NCBI GenBank assembly: GCA_963792125.1
Contig: CAWBVA010000013.1
Location: 310,001-374,000, forward strand
Reading direction: 5' to 3'
Length of the DNA: 64,000 nucleotides
Origin: Methanocella_A sp963792125
GTDB lineage: Archaea > Halobacteriota > Methanocellia > Methanocellales > Methanocellaceae
The notes beneath the pieces are model-generated. The model saw only the letters and a list, made by a program, of their open reading frames with translations. It made no database searches and had not been told where the DNA came from. Below are positions 27,134 to 35,509 of this stretch, one piece after another; positions within the stretch are counted from its first letter, which is position 1, and every line of letters begins with the position of its first letter. The translations under genes and the position numbers were made by a program.

Positions 27134-28631
27134 TCACTTGTTCTGTAGCTTGATGCGCTGGCCCATGATGCACTTGCCGCCCCGGACACCGCCCAGCGGG
27201 ATTTTCGGAGTGCCGAAAGAGTTCATGCACCGTGCCATGACAGCTGCACCCCGGGCAAGGCCGTCGTCGCAGAACATTACGTTGTTTACTGCGCCATTCT
27301 TGTATATGCCCATTTTGTCGATCTTCTCGATGATCAGGTAGGGCTTGTTGCCCGTAATGCCTGCCCTGCCGGTGATACCTATCGCGGTCTTATCGGTAAT
27401 GATCTTGTGTTCGAGCGCGCACAGGATCATGCGTTCGGCAATCCTCGCGCTCACCTCGTCCAGAGTGGCCAGCATGGTCTTGACGCCGTGTTTCTTATAT
27501 ACCTCGGCGCCAACCTCGTGCAGTTTCGGCAGGTCCTTGCCGTTCTCGCCAACCTCGCAGCCGACCAGCATGACACCGTTGTTCTTCGCCGCAGCCGGGT
27601 TGACTGGCACGCTGCCATACCATTTGCGGCCGTCGGGTACGACCTCGATCTGGACCATCTCGTGAGCCCACTTTGCATATTGATCGATGGCCTTGTCCTT
27701 CAGGGACTTCAGTCAGCATGCCCGGCTTGATTTTCGCAGTGACGTCGAGCACGTTGCCGTAATTTTGGTCCACCAGCGGCGAGCCGCGCACAATCGCGTC
27801 GGACACAGCCCCTGCGAGGCCACAGAAGCTGCCGACAGTCCTGGCGTACGGAAGCTGGTCATTGGTGACCCGCCCTTTCAGCGTAGTCCCGAAGTCAATG
27901 CTCAGGCACGGGTTGCGGAAGTCGACGCCAGCCCACTTCGACGCTTCCTTGATGCCTGCAGTGGCAAGCTCGGCCTCCATCTCGTTTGCGACGATCTCCA
28001 CGCCGGTACTGCCGATAGGTGGCAGCGTGCTTGCGACTGCACCGTCGAAGATGACTTTGTCAAGGTACGAGTACGGCCGGATGCGCTGCGGGATGTTTTC
28101 TTTCGTCATGGCGGGACACATGTTCTTGGGCGGCACGCCGGCGTTGATGCAGCCGTCGGCCAGTGCCAGGATGAACTCGCCTATATCGTCGGGGCTGGCG
28201 AAGCCGGCCACGACGCCCGTGGAGCGGACCACGAAGTTGAGGTCCTCCTTCACGGTCAGGCCGACTGCCTCATGTGCCTCAAGCAGACATTGTTCCACCA
28301 GCTCGGCGACGGAATTCCGCGTGAGCCTGGCGCCGTCAAGCGTTTTGCCGAACACGGCTTCGCCCGGCTTCGGCGGCCTGACGTCACGGGACATCTTGAC
28401 TGTCTTGTTGAGCAGGTACGTCTTGCCGGTCTCCAGGTTGGTTGCCGTGAGGATGCACTTGGTCGTGGTGTTGCCCATTTCGGCCGACGCGACAATGTAA
28501 TAGTTCGTCCTGTTGATGTCGACCTTGACATGCATGCCCGGGGAGCTCGTCGTCGGGAGAAGCGACAGGTACGGGCTTTCCGCTATATGGGGTTTCGGGC
28601 CAATCATACGTAATATAGGCTTAAGCTGCAT
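27134..28631 (-). CDS. Methanogenesis marker protein 14 (actin-like ATPase fold), frame broken once
   Basis: About 498 residues when repaired. Methanogen-specific marker family resembling ASKHA-type ATPases: YYIVASAEMGNTTTKCILTA, CLSIDFGTTLKGRVTND (second phosphate loop-like), IGITGRAGITGNKPYLIIEK, GTPKIPLGGVRGGKCIMGQR. It is often discussed as an activator-like ATPase; the exact role is unknown. The frame changes near 27712: upstream ends KIKPGMLT, downstream resumes LKSLKDKAIDQYAKWAHEM. Start could be ATG at 28631 or the inner ATG at 28607 (MIGPKPH). It heads a same-strand group with the two genes below it. Confidence 0.82.
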
Positions 28632-28897
28632 CCATTATCACCGAGATGTAATTATCGAACTTTTTTACCCTGATACGATATATTTTGTGCTTTCACAACG
28701 GGCACGGCGAACGCTGCAGACACGCCATGGGACCGGTCGACAGGGCTACGATATCCTGCGATATCGTACAATATCTCTACTATATGCCTCGATATGGCTT
28801 AAATAGTACGGCTAAAGAACCAATAATAGCCCGTAGTTATACATGTTAAAAAAGTGGCCCACAGCATTTAGATGAATCATTATGATGAGGCTGACCC
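28632..28897. other. Promoter-containing gap upstream of marker 14
   Basis: No gene seen. AT-rich patches, including ATATATTTTGTGC- and TATCGTACAATATC-like sequence around 28675-28780, could hold the promoter for the minus-strand marker 14 gene. Confidence 0.35.
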
Positions 28898-29234
28898 GCA
28901 CCACGCTGCGCTTGCTTTACGATCATCGATTATTCAAACCTTCACCACGCTGCGCTTGCGGCCACAAAGACACAAAGGATAGAAGGGAACAAAGAAACGA
29001 AACGGAAGACACAAAGACGATTAAGACACAAAGGATATTAAAACAACTCTTTGTGTCTTTCAAAATCTTCGTGTCTTAACCAATTTTAAAAAACCTTTGT
29101 TCCCTTCGTACCTTAGTGTCTTTGTGGCCGCAAGCGCAGCGTAGTGAGAGGTTTGAACAAAAATAAATTATACTGATGCATGCGCAGCGTAGTGAAGGTT
29201 TGAACAATAAATTATACTGATGCAAGCACAGCAT
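28898..29234. repeat. Large palindromic element with tandem units
   Basis: Left side (28898-29000) has two copies of CCACGCTGCGCTTG, then GCGGCCACAAAGACACAAAGG and AGAAGGGAACAAAG. The right side (29093-29224) mirrors it: CTTTGTTCCCTTCG, GTCTTTGTGGCCGCAAGCGC, then two tandem copies, about 45 bases each, of GCGCAGCGTAGTGA followed by GGTTTGAACAA and TTATACTGATGCA. A third partial copy starts at 29225. It sits between the 3' end of the mtr operon and marker 14. Confidence 0.88.
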
Positions 29235-29319
29235 GGGTACGTGCGGACAATATTATCTTAAAAACGCAGAAGTACTAAAAAAAAGGAAGAACTGGCAGTT
29301 GCCTGCCAGTTGTTTCGAC

Positions 29320-30258
29320 TTATACGAGCTTCTTGAGCGGGTGGACGTCCACCGTGGTGGTGCCCAGGTCCCTTGCAGCCTCGGCCATGATAATGTCGTT
29401 CATGGCGACTGCGGGGAAGACCTCGATCGAGTGCTCGATAGGGCCGTACAGACAGAAGTTGCAGCCGAGGGTGATGGCCACAAGGTTGCTGCCGATGTCC
29501 GACGGCATGTATGCGCCTTCCTTGCCGGGCTGCTTCTTGAACTTCTTCAGCCATGCCCAGGCGGACGGGATGTTGTGGTAACCGCCGCCCACAGGCTCTC
29601 CGAGCTGGGACTTTACAGCAAAGATGGACCGGTAGGTTGCACCGGAACCGCTGCCCAGCGGGGTAGCCGCTACGTCGAGGAGAGGCCTGGTGATGCCTTT
29701 CTCGGTAGCGAGCGTGAGCATGCCCTTAGCCTGTCCTCCTCCACCCTTGGTGAACATCTGCATGCGGCCCTTGACCGACATGTCCTGTGCGTTGAAACCC
29801 AGCACGATGCACGACGTGAACTTGAGGGGCTTGATGGCATCGATTTCCGCCTGCTGTGCGGCCATGTTGATCGAGTTGTAGATCACACGGTCCGAGACGC
29901 CGATCTCGTCGGCCTTCTTGGCGCCGTCGATCCTGGACTGGGCGACGGTGGAATCGATGAGGAATGCGCTCTTGCCTGCGTCTGCATACCAGGCGATGTA
30001 CTTCTGGATTGCTTCGCTGGTGTCTGCGACGATCTGGAGCCAGATCGGGTTGCCGGTGATGTCCGACATCTCTTCCTGCTGCCTGACCAGCGCCTCTGCG
30101 CCTTCCTTGTTGAACTCGCCCTTCTTGCCGTCAATAAGGATTTTTTCCTTGTTGTAGAAAATCGAGCCAGCCAGTACCGTGGGGTACTCGCCCGGCTGTC
30201 CGCCTACCTTACACTTTGGGAACTCGTAGACTTTCTGTGCGTTTGTATACTTAAACAT
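29320..30258 (-). CDS. mtrH: Tetrahydromethanopterin S-methyltransferase subunit H
   Basis: A 312-residue catalytic subunit that moves the methyl group from methyl-tetrahydro(sarcina)pterin to the cobamide on MtrA. The N-terminus FKYTNAQKVYEFPKCKVGGQ and the TIM-barrel segments TVLAGSIFYNKEKILID, FLIDSTVAQSRIDGAKKADE, CIVLGFNAQDMSVKGRMQMF and DPLLDV-like region are typical. Last gene of the mtr operon, 14 bases after the mtrB-mtrG fusion; GGGAGGAGAATCAT lies before the start. Confidence 0.95.
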   Translation of the reverse strand: MFKYTNAQKVYEFPKCKVGGQPGEYPTVLAGSIFYNKEKILIDGKKGEFNKEGAEALVRQQEEMSDITGNPIWLQIVADTSEAIQKYIAWYADAGKSAFLIDSTVAQSRIDGAKKADEIGVSDRVIYNSINMAAQQAEIDAIKPLKFTSCIVLGFNAQDMSVKGRMQMFTKGGGGQAKGMLTLATEKGITRPLLDVAATPLGSGSGATYRSIFAVKSQLGEPVGGGYHNIPSAWAWLKKFKKQPGKEGAYMPSDIGSNLVAITLGCNFCLYGPIEHSIEVFPAVAMNDIIMAEAARDLGTTTVDVHPLKKLV

Positions 30259-30272
30259 ATGATTCTCCTCCC

Positions 30273-30596
30273 TTAAATCAAACCTAACTGGATAAATATG
30301 CTGTACGCGATGTAAATTAACACTCCGAAGAGTATGCCGTACAGTATTCCGACTTCTCTGCCTAGATGCTTTCCTTCCGACTGCTGGATCTCGGACGCGA
30401 CGAACTCCACCTTCTCTTCGATGGCGTCGACGCGCTTGATCGCAGCCGCATAGTCCTTGGGGTCAATGATCGGCCCGATCGGTCCTAAGTTGGACTTCGC
30501 CTGTCCGCCGGCGGGGCCGGCCTCGGGCTCGACCTTGCCGGTCTCGATGCCGTAGGACAGCTTGAATTCTGGTAACAGCTTGACGTAGTTAACCAT
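30273..30596 (-). CDS. MtrG with MtrB-like N-terminal extension
   Basis: A 107-residue protein. Residues 1-35 (MVNYVKLLPEFKLSYGIETG, then KVEPEAGPAGG) closely match the start of MtrB at 32342 (MTYIKLLPEFGLAYNIEAG, then KVEPEAGAAGG). Residues 43-107 are MtrG: PIIDPKDYAAAIKRVDAIEE, EGKHLGREVGILYG, and a C-terminal membrane helix. Normal MtrG is about 65-85 residues with no such extension. A plain MtrG is encoded just upstream at 30622, so this is a second copy with an acquired N-terminus. The frame is clean, so I treat it as a real fusion. Confidence 0.85.
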   Translation of the reverse strand: MVNYVKLLPEFKLSYGIETGKVEPEAGPAGGQAKSNLGPIGPIIDPKDYAAAIKRVDAIEEKVEFVASEIQQSEGKHLGREVGILYGILFGVLIYIAYSIFIQLGLI

Positions 30597-30621
30597 TTAC
30601 AATCCCTCCTATCCTCCTCCA

Positions 30622-30825
30622 TTACACTAAGCCTAACTGGATGAAGATGCTGTACGCGACGTAAACTAACACTCCGAAGAGCATGCCGTACATGATTCCG
30701 ACTTCTCTGCCCAGATGCTTTCCTTCCGACTGCTGTATCTCAGAGGCGACGAACTCCGTCTTCTCTTCGATGCCGTCGACGTGCTTGATCGCTGCCGAAT
30801 AGTCCTTGGGGTCAATGACTGACAT
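30622..30825 (-). CDS. mtrG: Tetrahydromethanopterin S-methyltransferase subunit G
   Basis: A 67-residue subunit: IDPKDYSAAIKHVDGIEEKT, EFVASEIQQSEGKHLGREVG, then the membrane helix MLFGVLVYVAYSIFIQLGLV. It anchors in the membrane part of the Mtr complex. It starts immediately before the end of the mtrA-mtrF fusion (no gap), preceded by sequence GGTATTTAA. It differs from the second copy mainly by Thr/Val and Met/Ile exchanges. Confidence 0.9.
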   Translation of the reverse strand: MSVIDPKDYSAAIKHVDGIEEKTEFVASEIQQSEGKHLGREVGIMYGMLFGVLVYVAYSIFIQLGLV

Positions 30826-31581
30826 TTAAATACCGCCCAACAGAAACACCGGTATCACGATCAACGCGAAGATGAACACTGCGCCGATAACGAATCCGAG
30901 GACCTTGGTCGCACCTACTGCTGTCGTGAGCTTCTGATTCCTTGAGATCAGTTGCGTGCGGTAGCAGATGTCTTCGGTCAGAGGGGCTATTTCCCGGTCC
31001 GGCTTCGCGGCAGCAACAGTGAATGTGCCGGCTCCGCCTTCTGCGGCTGCGATTTCCTCTTCGGTGCCGATCTCCTTTTCCTTGATAGTGAGCAGCATCG
31101 GCTCGCCCGCGAACGCGCCGGGGTCCTTAGCTATACAGTCCTTAATAGCCGCAGTGATCTTGGCCTCGTCCTCCACATCAATCATGTAGATGGTCTGGAC
31201 CTGCTCCTGGAACCTCTTGACAGCCTTGTCATCCAGGTTCTCGATAAAGGGAATCGCACCCTTCGCATTAATGATCCTGCCTTCCTTCAGACCGTACTTG
31301 TGCAGACACTCGAGCGCATCGCCCGCAATGTGACCCTTAACCTCCGAACCGCAAATAATCACGAACCGGATGTTCGGGTTAGAGATGACGTTAGCCACAA
31401 TCTTCTCGATACCCAGGTTCTCAGTCTTGAACGGGCCCGAGATAGCGGCACCAGCCTTAATAGGGAACAGGTTGAAGTGAGACCCCGCCGTCGCCACTGC
31501 TACGCAGCTCTTAGCGTCACCCACATCGAACTCGCCCTTAATCACTGGCCAACCCGCTGCTGGCTCCTTCTTAGTAACCAT
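30826..31581 (-). CDS. MtrA-like cobamide domain fused to MtrF membrane segment
   Basis: A 251-residue fusion. Residues 1 to about 183 are an MtrA cobamide-binding domain almost identical to the neighbouring MtrA (PAAGWPVIKGEFDVGDAKSC, CGSEVKGHIAGDALECLHKY). From about residue 190 the sequence is MtrF: EDICYRTQLISRNQKLTTAV then a membrane helix FVIGAVFIFALIVIPVFLL. No separate mtrF exists in the operon, so this chain must supply MtrF. It occupies the mtrF slot between mtrA and mtrG. About 565 bases are shared with mtrA with only 8 differences. All MtrA residues I can identify, including the His in SEVKGH and in CLHKYG, are kept. Confidence 0.9.
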   Translation of the reverse strand: MVTKKEPAAGWPVIKGEFDVGDAKSCVAVATAGSHFNLFPIKAGAAISGPFKTENLGIEKIVANVISNPNIRFVIICGSEVKGHIAGDALECLHKYGLKEGRIINAKGAIPFIENLDDKAVKRFQEQVQTIYMIDVEDEAKITAAIKDCIAKDPGAFAGEPMLLTIKEKEIGTEEEIAAAEGGAGTFTVAAAKPDREIAPLTEDICYRTQLISRNQKLTTAVGATKVLGFVIGAVFIFALIVIPVFLLGGI

Positions 31582-31592
31582 ATCAAATCACC

Positions 31593-32381
31593 TCACTTTA
31601 TCCTCAGAGCGGATAAGTCCAGACCGCCCGGGAAGAGCAGCGCAAGAAGTATGATCGATATGACGATGCCGATCATGACGCCTTCCATCTTACCTGCATA
31701 CCATCCCATGGTGAACTTGTTCATGTAGCCGATACTCTTGATGTCGCCCTTGATGAGCCTGAGCCTGGTCTGGATCATCATGATCTCAGAGGCCATGCCG
31801 CTCACGACACCGCCTGTCATTGGGACGCCGGCTCCGCCTTCTGCGGCTGCGATCTCCTCTTCGGTGCCGATCTGCTTTTCCTTGATAGTGAGCAGCATCG
31901 GCTCGCCCGCGAACGCTCCCGGGTCCTTAGCTATACAGTCCTTAATAGCCGCAGTGATCTTGGCCTCGTCCTCCACATCAATCATGTAGATGGTCTGGAC
32001 CTGCTCCTGGAACCTCTTGACAGCCTTGTCATCCAGGTTCTCGATAAAGGGAATCGCACCCTTAGCATTAATGATCCTGCCTTCCTTCAGACCATACTTG
32101 TGCAGACACTCGAGCGCATCGCCCGCAATGTGACCCTTAACCTCCGAACCGCAAATAATCACGAACCGGATGTTCGGGTTAGAGATGACGTTAGCCACAA
32201 TCTTCTCGATACCCAGGTTCTCAGTCTTGAACGGGCCCGAGATAGCGGCACCAGCCTTAATAGGGAACAGGTTGAAGTGAGACCCCGCCGTCGCCACTGC
32301 TACGCAGCTCTTAGCGTCACCCACATCGAACTCGCCCTTAATCACTGGCCATCCTGCTGCTGGCTCCTTCTTAGTAACCAT
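31593..32381 (-). CDS. mtrA: Tetrahydromethanopterin S-methyltransferase subunit A
   Basis: A 262-residue corrinoid-bearing subunit. N-terminal cobamide domain PAAGWPVIKGEFDVGDAKSC, NPNIRFVIICGSEVKGHIAG, GRIINAKGAIPFIENL; C-terminal linker and the genuine MtrA tail MMIQTRLRLIKGDIKSIGYM, NKFTMGWYAGKMEGVMIG, then a membrane helix. It carries methyl between MtrH and coenzyme M. Its first 40 bases overlap the 3' end of mtrB, which is unusual. The ribosome-binding stretch GGTGATTTGAT before the ATG is the same as before the fusion copy. Confidence 0.95.
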   Translation of the reverse strand: MVTKKEPAAGWPVIKGEFDVGDAKSCVAVATAGSHFNLFPIKAGAAISGPFKTENLGIEKIVANVISNPNIRFVIICGSEVKGHIAGDALECLHKYGLKEGRIINAKGAIPFIENLDDKAVKRFQEQVQTIYMIDVEDEAKITAAIKDCIAKDPGAFAGEPMLLTIKEKQIGTEEEIAAAEGGAGVPMTGGVVSGMASEIMMIQTRLRLIKGDIKSIGYMNKFTMGWYAGKMEGVMIGIVISIILLALLFPGGLDLSALRIK

Positions 32382-32704
32382 ATCAAATCACCCCTGCCTC
32401 TAACAGCATAACTAACTATGAACGCAGCTATGCCGCCGACGATGAACCCGTAGAATATATTGGTCCATATGCTGGCGTAGTAGATCGACTTGGTCCTTCC
32501 GGGCCATGAATCCAGGAAGGCGCCGGTCGGTGCCAGCGAGTTCATCAGGTCGTCTGCGTACTTGTCGAGCTTGTCGAGGTTCTCGTTGATCGGCTTGAAG
32601 TTGTACTTCATTACGCCGCCTGCGGCGCCTGCCTCTGGCTCGACCTTGCCGGCCTCGATGTTATAGGCTAAGCCGAATTCCGGTAATAGCTTTATGTAGG
32701 TCAT
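32342..32704 (-). CDS. mtrB: Tetrahydromethanopterin S-methyltransferase subunit B, with C-terminal read-through tail
   Basis: A 120-residue small membrane subunit: MTYIKLLPEFGLAYNIEAGK, EPEAGAAGG, LDKLDKYADDLMNSLAPTGA, then a membrane helix ending IVSYAVRGR. The last about 15 residues (DLIWLLRRSQQQDGQ) are encoded by the start region of mtrA in another frame. Family members usually end near YAVRG, so the tail probably arose when the mtrA start region was duplicated over the original stop. Confidence 0.88.
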   Translation of the reverse strand: MTYIKLLPEFGLAYNIEAGKVEPEAGAAGGVMKYNFKPINENLDKLDKYADDLMNSLAPTGAFLDSWPGRTKSIYYASIWTNIFYGFIVGGIAAFIVSYAVRGRGDLIWLLRRSQQQDGQ

Positions 32705-33565
32705 TTACTGTCCCTCCTCTTTCTTCGGTAAGAGACCAGTGGCCAGGATCGTCGTGCCGCTCTCCTTGACCTTCTGCCAGTATGCCATGTAAGCATATAA
32801 CCAGGCGAGCAGGCCGAGGACGATGGTTATGGCGGAAACCGCAACGTCGTCCTTGAAGACATATAACGACAGGATGCCGAAGATGACTGTGCTCATCAGC
32901 GCGGATTCAACGCCGAGAATAAGAGTCCTCCTCTGGTTCTCATCGGGGCCGAGGCACGCGTTGAACGGGTGCAGCATCGGGAGCGCTCCTACGATGAACA
33001 ATGGCGCAATGAAGCCAGTGTTGATGACGCTGGCGACCATCGGGCCGAAGGCGAAGTCACCGGTAATCGTGACCGTGTAGCCCATGTAAATCAAGCTTGC
33101 TGCGCCTGAGATCATGGTCATGCCGATCTGCATGGTCGGGATCTTCATCTTCAGGATGTTCTGGGCGATGAAGCCGATGATGTAGCCCTGTACAAGAGAC
33201 AGTACCAGCGCGGCAATCGGGCCGACGAGGATACCGAGCTTGATGTTATCGATAACGGTAGTGGTCAGGTATTTTGCCGCCAGCCAGTCGCCGACCTTAA
33301 GGCCGAGCAGCGTGCACAGCAGACCCATGCCGAACGCGAGCATGCCGATAGACGGGACGCCCGTGCCGATACCGTATTTGCATATCTTCCTGACGGCGTC
33401 CGCGCCCCATACGGTGGCGAGGATTGCGCCCACAGCGCCCAGGAAGACAAAATAGCTGACCCCCAGGGCTGCGTTCAGTAAGACTGCGGCATAGATGCAT
33501 ATGAGGCCGCCGATGATGCCTGCACCGGCGAGCGTGTACCAGTCAATATCTTTAACTTCGCTCAT
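32705..33565 (-). CDS. mtrC: Tetrahydromethanopterin S-methyltransferase subunit C
   Basis: A 286-residue integral membrane subunit with about eight hydrophobic segments, e.g. GAGIIGGLICIYAAVLLNAA and GVSYFVFLGAVGAILATVWG. Together with MtrD and MtrE it forms the Na+-translocating membrane part. Typical loops include PMLHPFNACLGPDENQRRTL. It ends directly at the mtrB start (adjacent), with frame intact and normal length. Confidence 0.94.
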   Translation of the reverse strand: MSEVKDIDWYTLAGAGIIGGLICIYAAVLLNAALGVSYFVFLGAVGAILATVWGADAVRKICKYGIGTGVPSIGMLAFGMGLLCTLLGLKVGDWLAAKYLTTTVIDNIKLGILVGPIAALVLSLVQGYIIGFIAQNILKMKIPTMQIGMTMISGAASLIYMGYTVTITGDFAFGPMVASVINTGFIAPLFIVGALPMLHPFNACLGPDENQRRTLILGVESALMSTVIFGILSLYVFKDDVAVSAITIVLGLLAWLYAYMAYWQKVKESGTTILATGLLPKKEEGQ

Positions 33566-34357
33566 TTAGAATACCCCCGCCTGCAGGGCAACGATTCCGG
33601 CAGCCCATAAGCCGAGTACGAACGAAGCAACCAGACAGGCGATGAACGCCCTTGGCCACCTCTTGAACTTGGGGTCGTGGAAGCCTTCGATCGTACCTGT
33701 GATGTTGTACGAGGCCAGCACGGAGTTCACGAAGAAGATGCCGACTGCGCCGAACGCTGCGGTAGCGATCGACAGTTGGCCGCCCAGCAGTGCAAGGTAG
33801 ATAAGTGCGCCGCCTGCGCCGCCGAACAGTCCGCCGAACAGTGAGCTTATTACAGCTACAGTCGGGGTGCCGTGTCCCTCTGTACCCCTGGTCACGTAGA
33901 GATCCTGCCTGTCGCCGGTGATCGGGTCAACCTTGACCTTGGCCGATACCAGTGGCACGCCGATGCCGAACGCGTAGAGGATGTTCGCCATTACTGCCAG
34001 GATGACCATCATCAGCATTGCGCCGACGATGCCTGCCACGACGATGATAGCGATACCCATGAGAATGTTGGTGTCGCTAAGCTTGTCCATCGTGAAGATC
34101 GTACCAGTGGTTACCGCATCCGCGAAGCCAGGGTACGATATTTTTCCGGACATAATTTCTGCTGTCACCAGCCCGGCGCTGATCAGGCCGAGGAAGCCCG
34201 AGGAAGCCGCCAGCATGGTGGTGCCGGTTCCGATACCGGTCGCCTGCGCCATCGCAGCCGGGGCACCGCCCACGGGCACGAAGTGAACGCCGAGGCCGAC
34301 GAGCAGACCGCCGAGGGCGATGAGCGCCACGATAAAGATTAATGTTATCGGGTCCAT
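33566..34357 (-). CDS. mtrD: Tetrahydromethanopterin S-methyltransferase subunit D
   Basis: A 263-residue integral membrane subunit: LGVHFVPVGGAPAAMAQATG, GISYPGFADAVTT-like region, VDPITGDRQDLYVTRGTEGH, SLFGGLFGGAGGALIYLALL. Part of the Na+ channel module. Starts two bases after mtrE ends and abuts mtrC. Length and frame are normal. Confidence 0.94.
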   Translation of the reverse strand: MDPITLIFIVALIALGGLLVGLGVHFVPVGGAPAAMAQATGIGTGTTMLAASSGFLGLISAGLVTAEIMSGKISYPGFADAVTTGTIFTMDKLSDTNILMGIAIIVVAGIVGAMLMMVILAVMANILYAFGIGVPLVSAKVKVDPITGDRQDLYVTRGTEGHGTPTVAVISSLFGGLFGGAGGALIYLALLGGQLSIATAAFGAVGIFFVNSVLASYNITGTIEGFHDPKFKRWPRAFIACLVASFVLGLWAAGIVALQAGVF

Positions 34358-34359
34358 TC

Positions 34360-35256
34360 TTAAGCAGCCTCCTTCTTGTACGGGCCATAGGTCTTACGAG
34401 CCCAGATCTCCATGATCCTGTTGCCGATCACCCATACGACGACGATCAGCAGGCCGGCGACCATTGCGCCCCACCCGTTCAGGTATTCGATGAAGATGAT
34501 GTGCCTCCACAGGTCGACGAAGACCGTCAGGCCAAGGCCGAGTCCCGTGAGCGGGCCGCCGTGCTTTACACAGTAGCCTGCGATGTCGATGCTGTTCCTG
34601 AGACCAACCTCGCCCTTCTGGACGATCTTGCCCGACTGTGCGGCAGGGAGACCCATGCCGAAGGGCTTATACTGGTACTGCCTCTCGGCACCGTAGTGAA
34701 CGTCGCCGACTGCAGAGCCCATGCCGCCCGTCATGACGCCCCAGAGAAGAGCAAGGATCGGGAACGGGAATGGCTGTCCGATAATGACATTCAAAAGATA
34801 CGAGAAAGTTGCGATACCCATCGTTGCAATAAAAGCGTGTGCAATAATCGGTGGTGTGGTTGTCAATAATACATCGATATATATCGGCTGACCGAATCTC
34901 TTCTGACCGGTAAGCCTGCCCATATAGGCGGTAGTGGCGTAAACGCCATACATCAATGCCGCAGTCGCAGCACCTAATGCTAAAGCTATGACGATATTGA
35001 TACTGAATGCTACGTTCAGAGCTAGAGCAATTGCCGCGCCGGAAGCACTTAATAGTCCATAGGCTACAGGCTCACCGCAAATAGCTTTGTTGTAAATGCG
35101 GTGAAGATAGCCCACCTGTGGAGCCAGCTGGACTTGTGAGTTTGCGTTAGACTGAGAACCGAAGTCAGACTCCAGGTCCTCGGCCGCGCCGGCAATAGTA
35201 GCGCACGCACCCATAAGTGCCAGTGTTCCAAGGCTTTCTGCCAATGTTACTTCCAT
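34360..35256 (-). CDS. mtrE: Tetrahydromethanopterin S-methyltransferase subunit E
   Basis: First gene of the operon; 298 residues and several membrane helices. Key segments: GACATIAGAAEDLESDFGSQ, SQVQLAPQVGYLHRIYNKAI, GEPVAYGLLSASGAAIALAL, GGMGSAVGDVHYGAERQYQY. MtrE carries the conserved acidic residues proposed for Na+ transfer. A very strong ribosome-binding site AAGGAGGATAAC lies just before the ATG. Confidence 0.95.
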   Translation of the reverse strand: MEVTLAESLGTLALMGACATIAGAAEDLESDFGSQSNANSQVQLAPQVGYLHRIYNKAICGEPVAYGLLSASGAAIALALNVAFSINIVIALALGAATAALMYGVYATTAYMGRLTGQKRFGQPIYIDVLLTTTPPIIAHAFIATMGIATFSYLLNVIIGQPFPFPILALLWGVMTGGMGSAVGDVHYGAERQYQYKPFGMGLPAAQSGKIVQKGEVGLRNSIDIAGYCVKHGGPLTGLGLGLTVFVDLWRHIIFIEYLNGWGAMVAGLLIVVVWVIGNRIMEIWARKTYGPYKKEAA

Positions 35257-35319
35257 GTGTTATCCTCCTTTTAGTTCATAATTATGGACAAGCATTGGGG
35301 CAAAAATCCATAATCTGGC

Positions 35320-35325
35320 TATAAG
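35320..35325 (-). promoter_or_regulatory. Candidate TATA core for mtr operon
   Basis: Minus-strand CTTATA within GATACTTATAGCC, about 65 bases before the mtrE start; this would give a leader of about 40 bases carrying the strong ribosome-binding site. The surrounding 35257-35509 gap is AT-rich and shows no gene. Confidence 0.4.
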
Positions 35326-35509
35326 TATCATTAAAAAGAGGGCTTGGAGAATAATAAAACTTTCGAGAGCGTAATTTGAAAATAGGCATAATGTAAGCCG
35401 TTTTGCTAATATAAAATTAATCAGATATATCCTGATCGATTCGCGTTAACGGTTGTGGCCCGAAAGTTATATCTATTGGTGGTTACAGACCAGGCCGTTT
35501 TGCATACGG

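Noticed and set aside
30826..32381. Possibility that the second mtrA copy is an assembly duplication
   Set aside because: The copies differ at 8 positions and have completely different C-terminal and downstream sequence, so an accidental duplication is unlikely, although long reads should confirm it.
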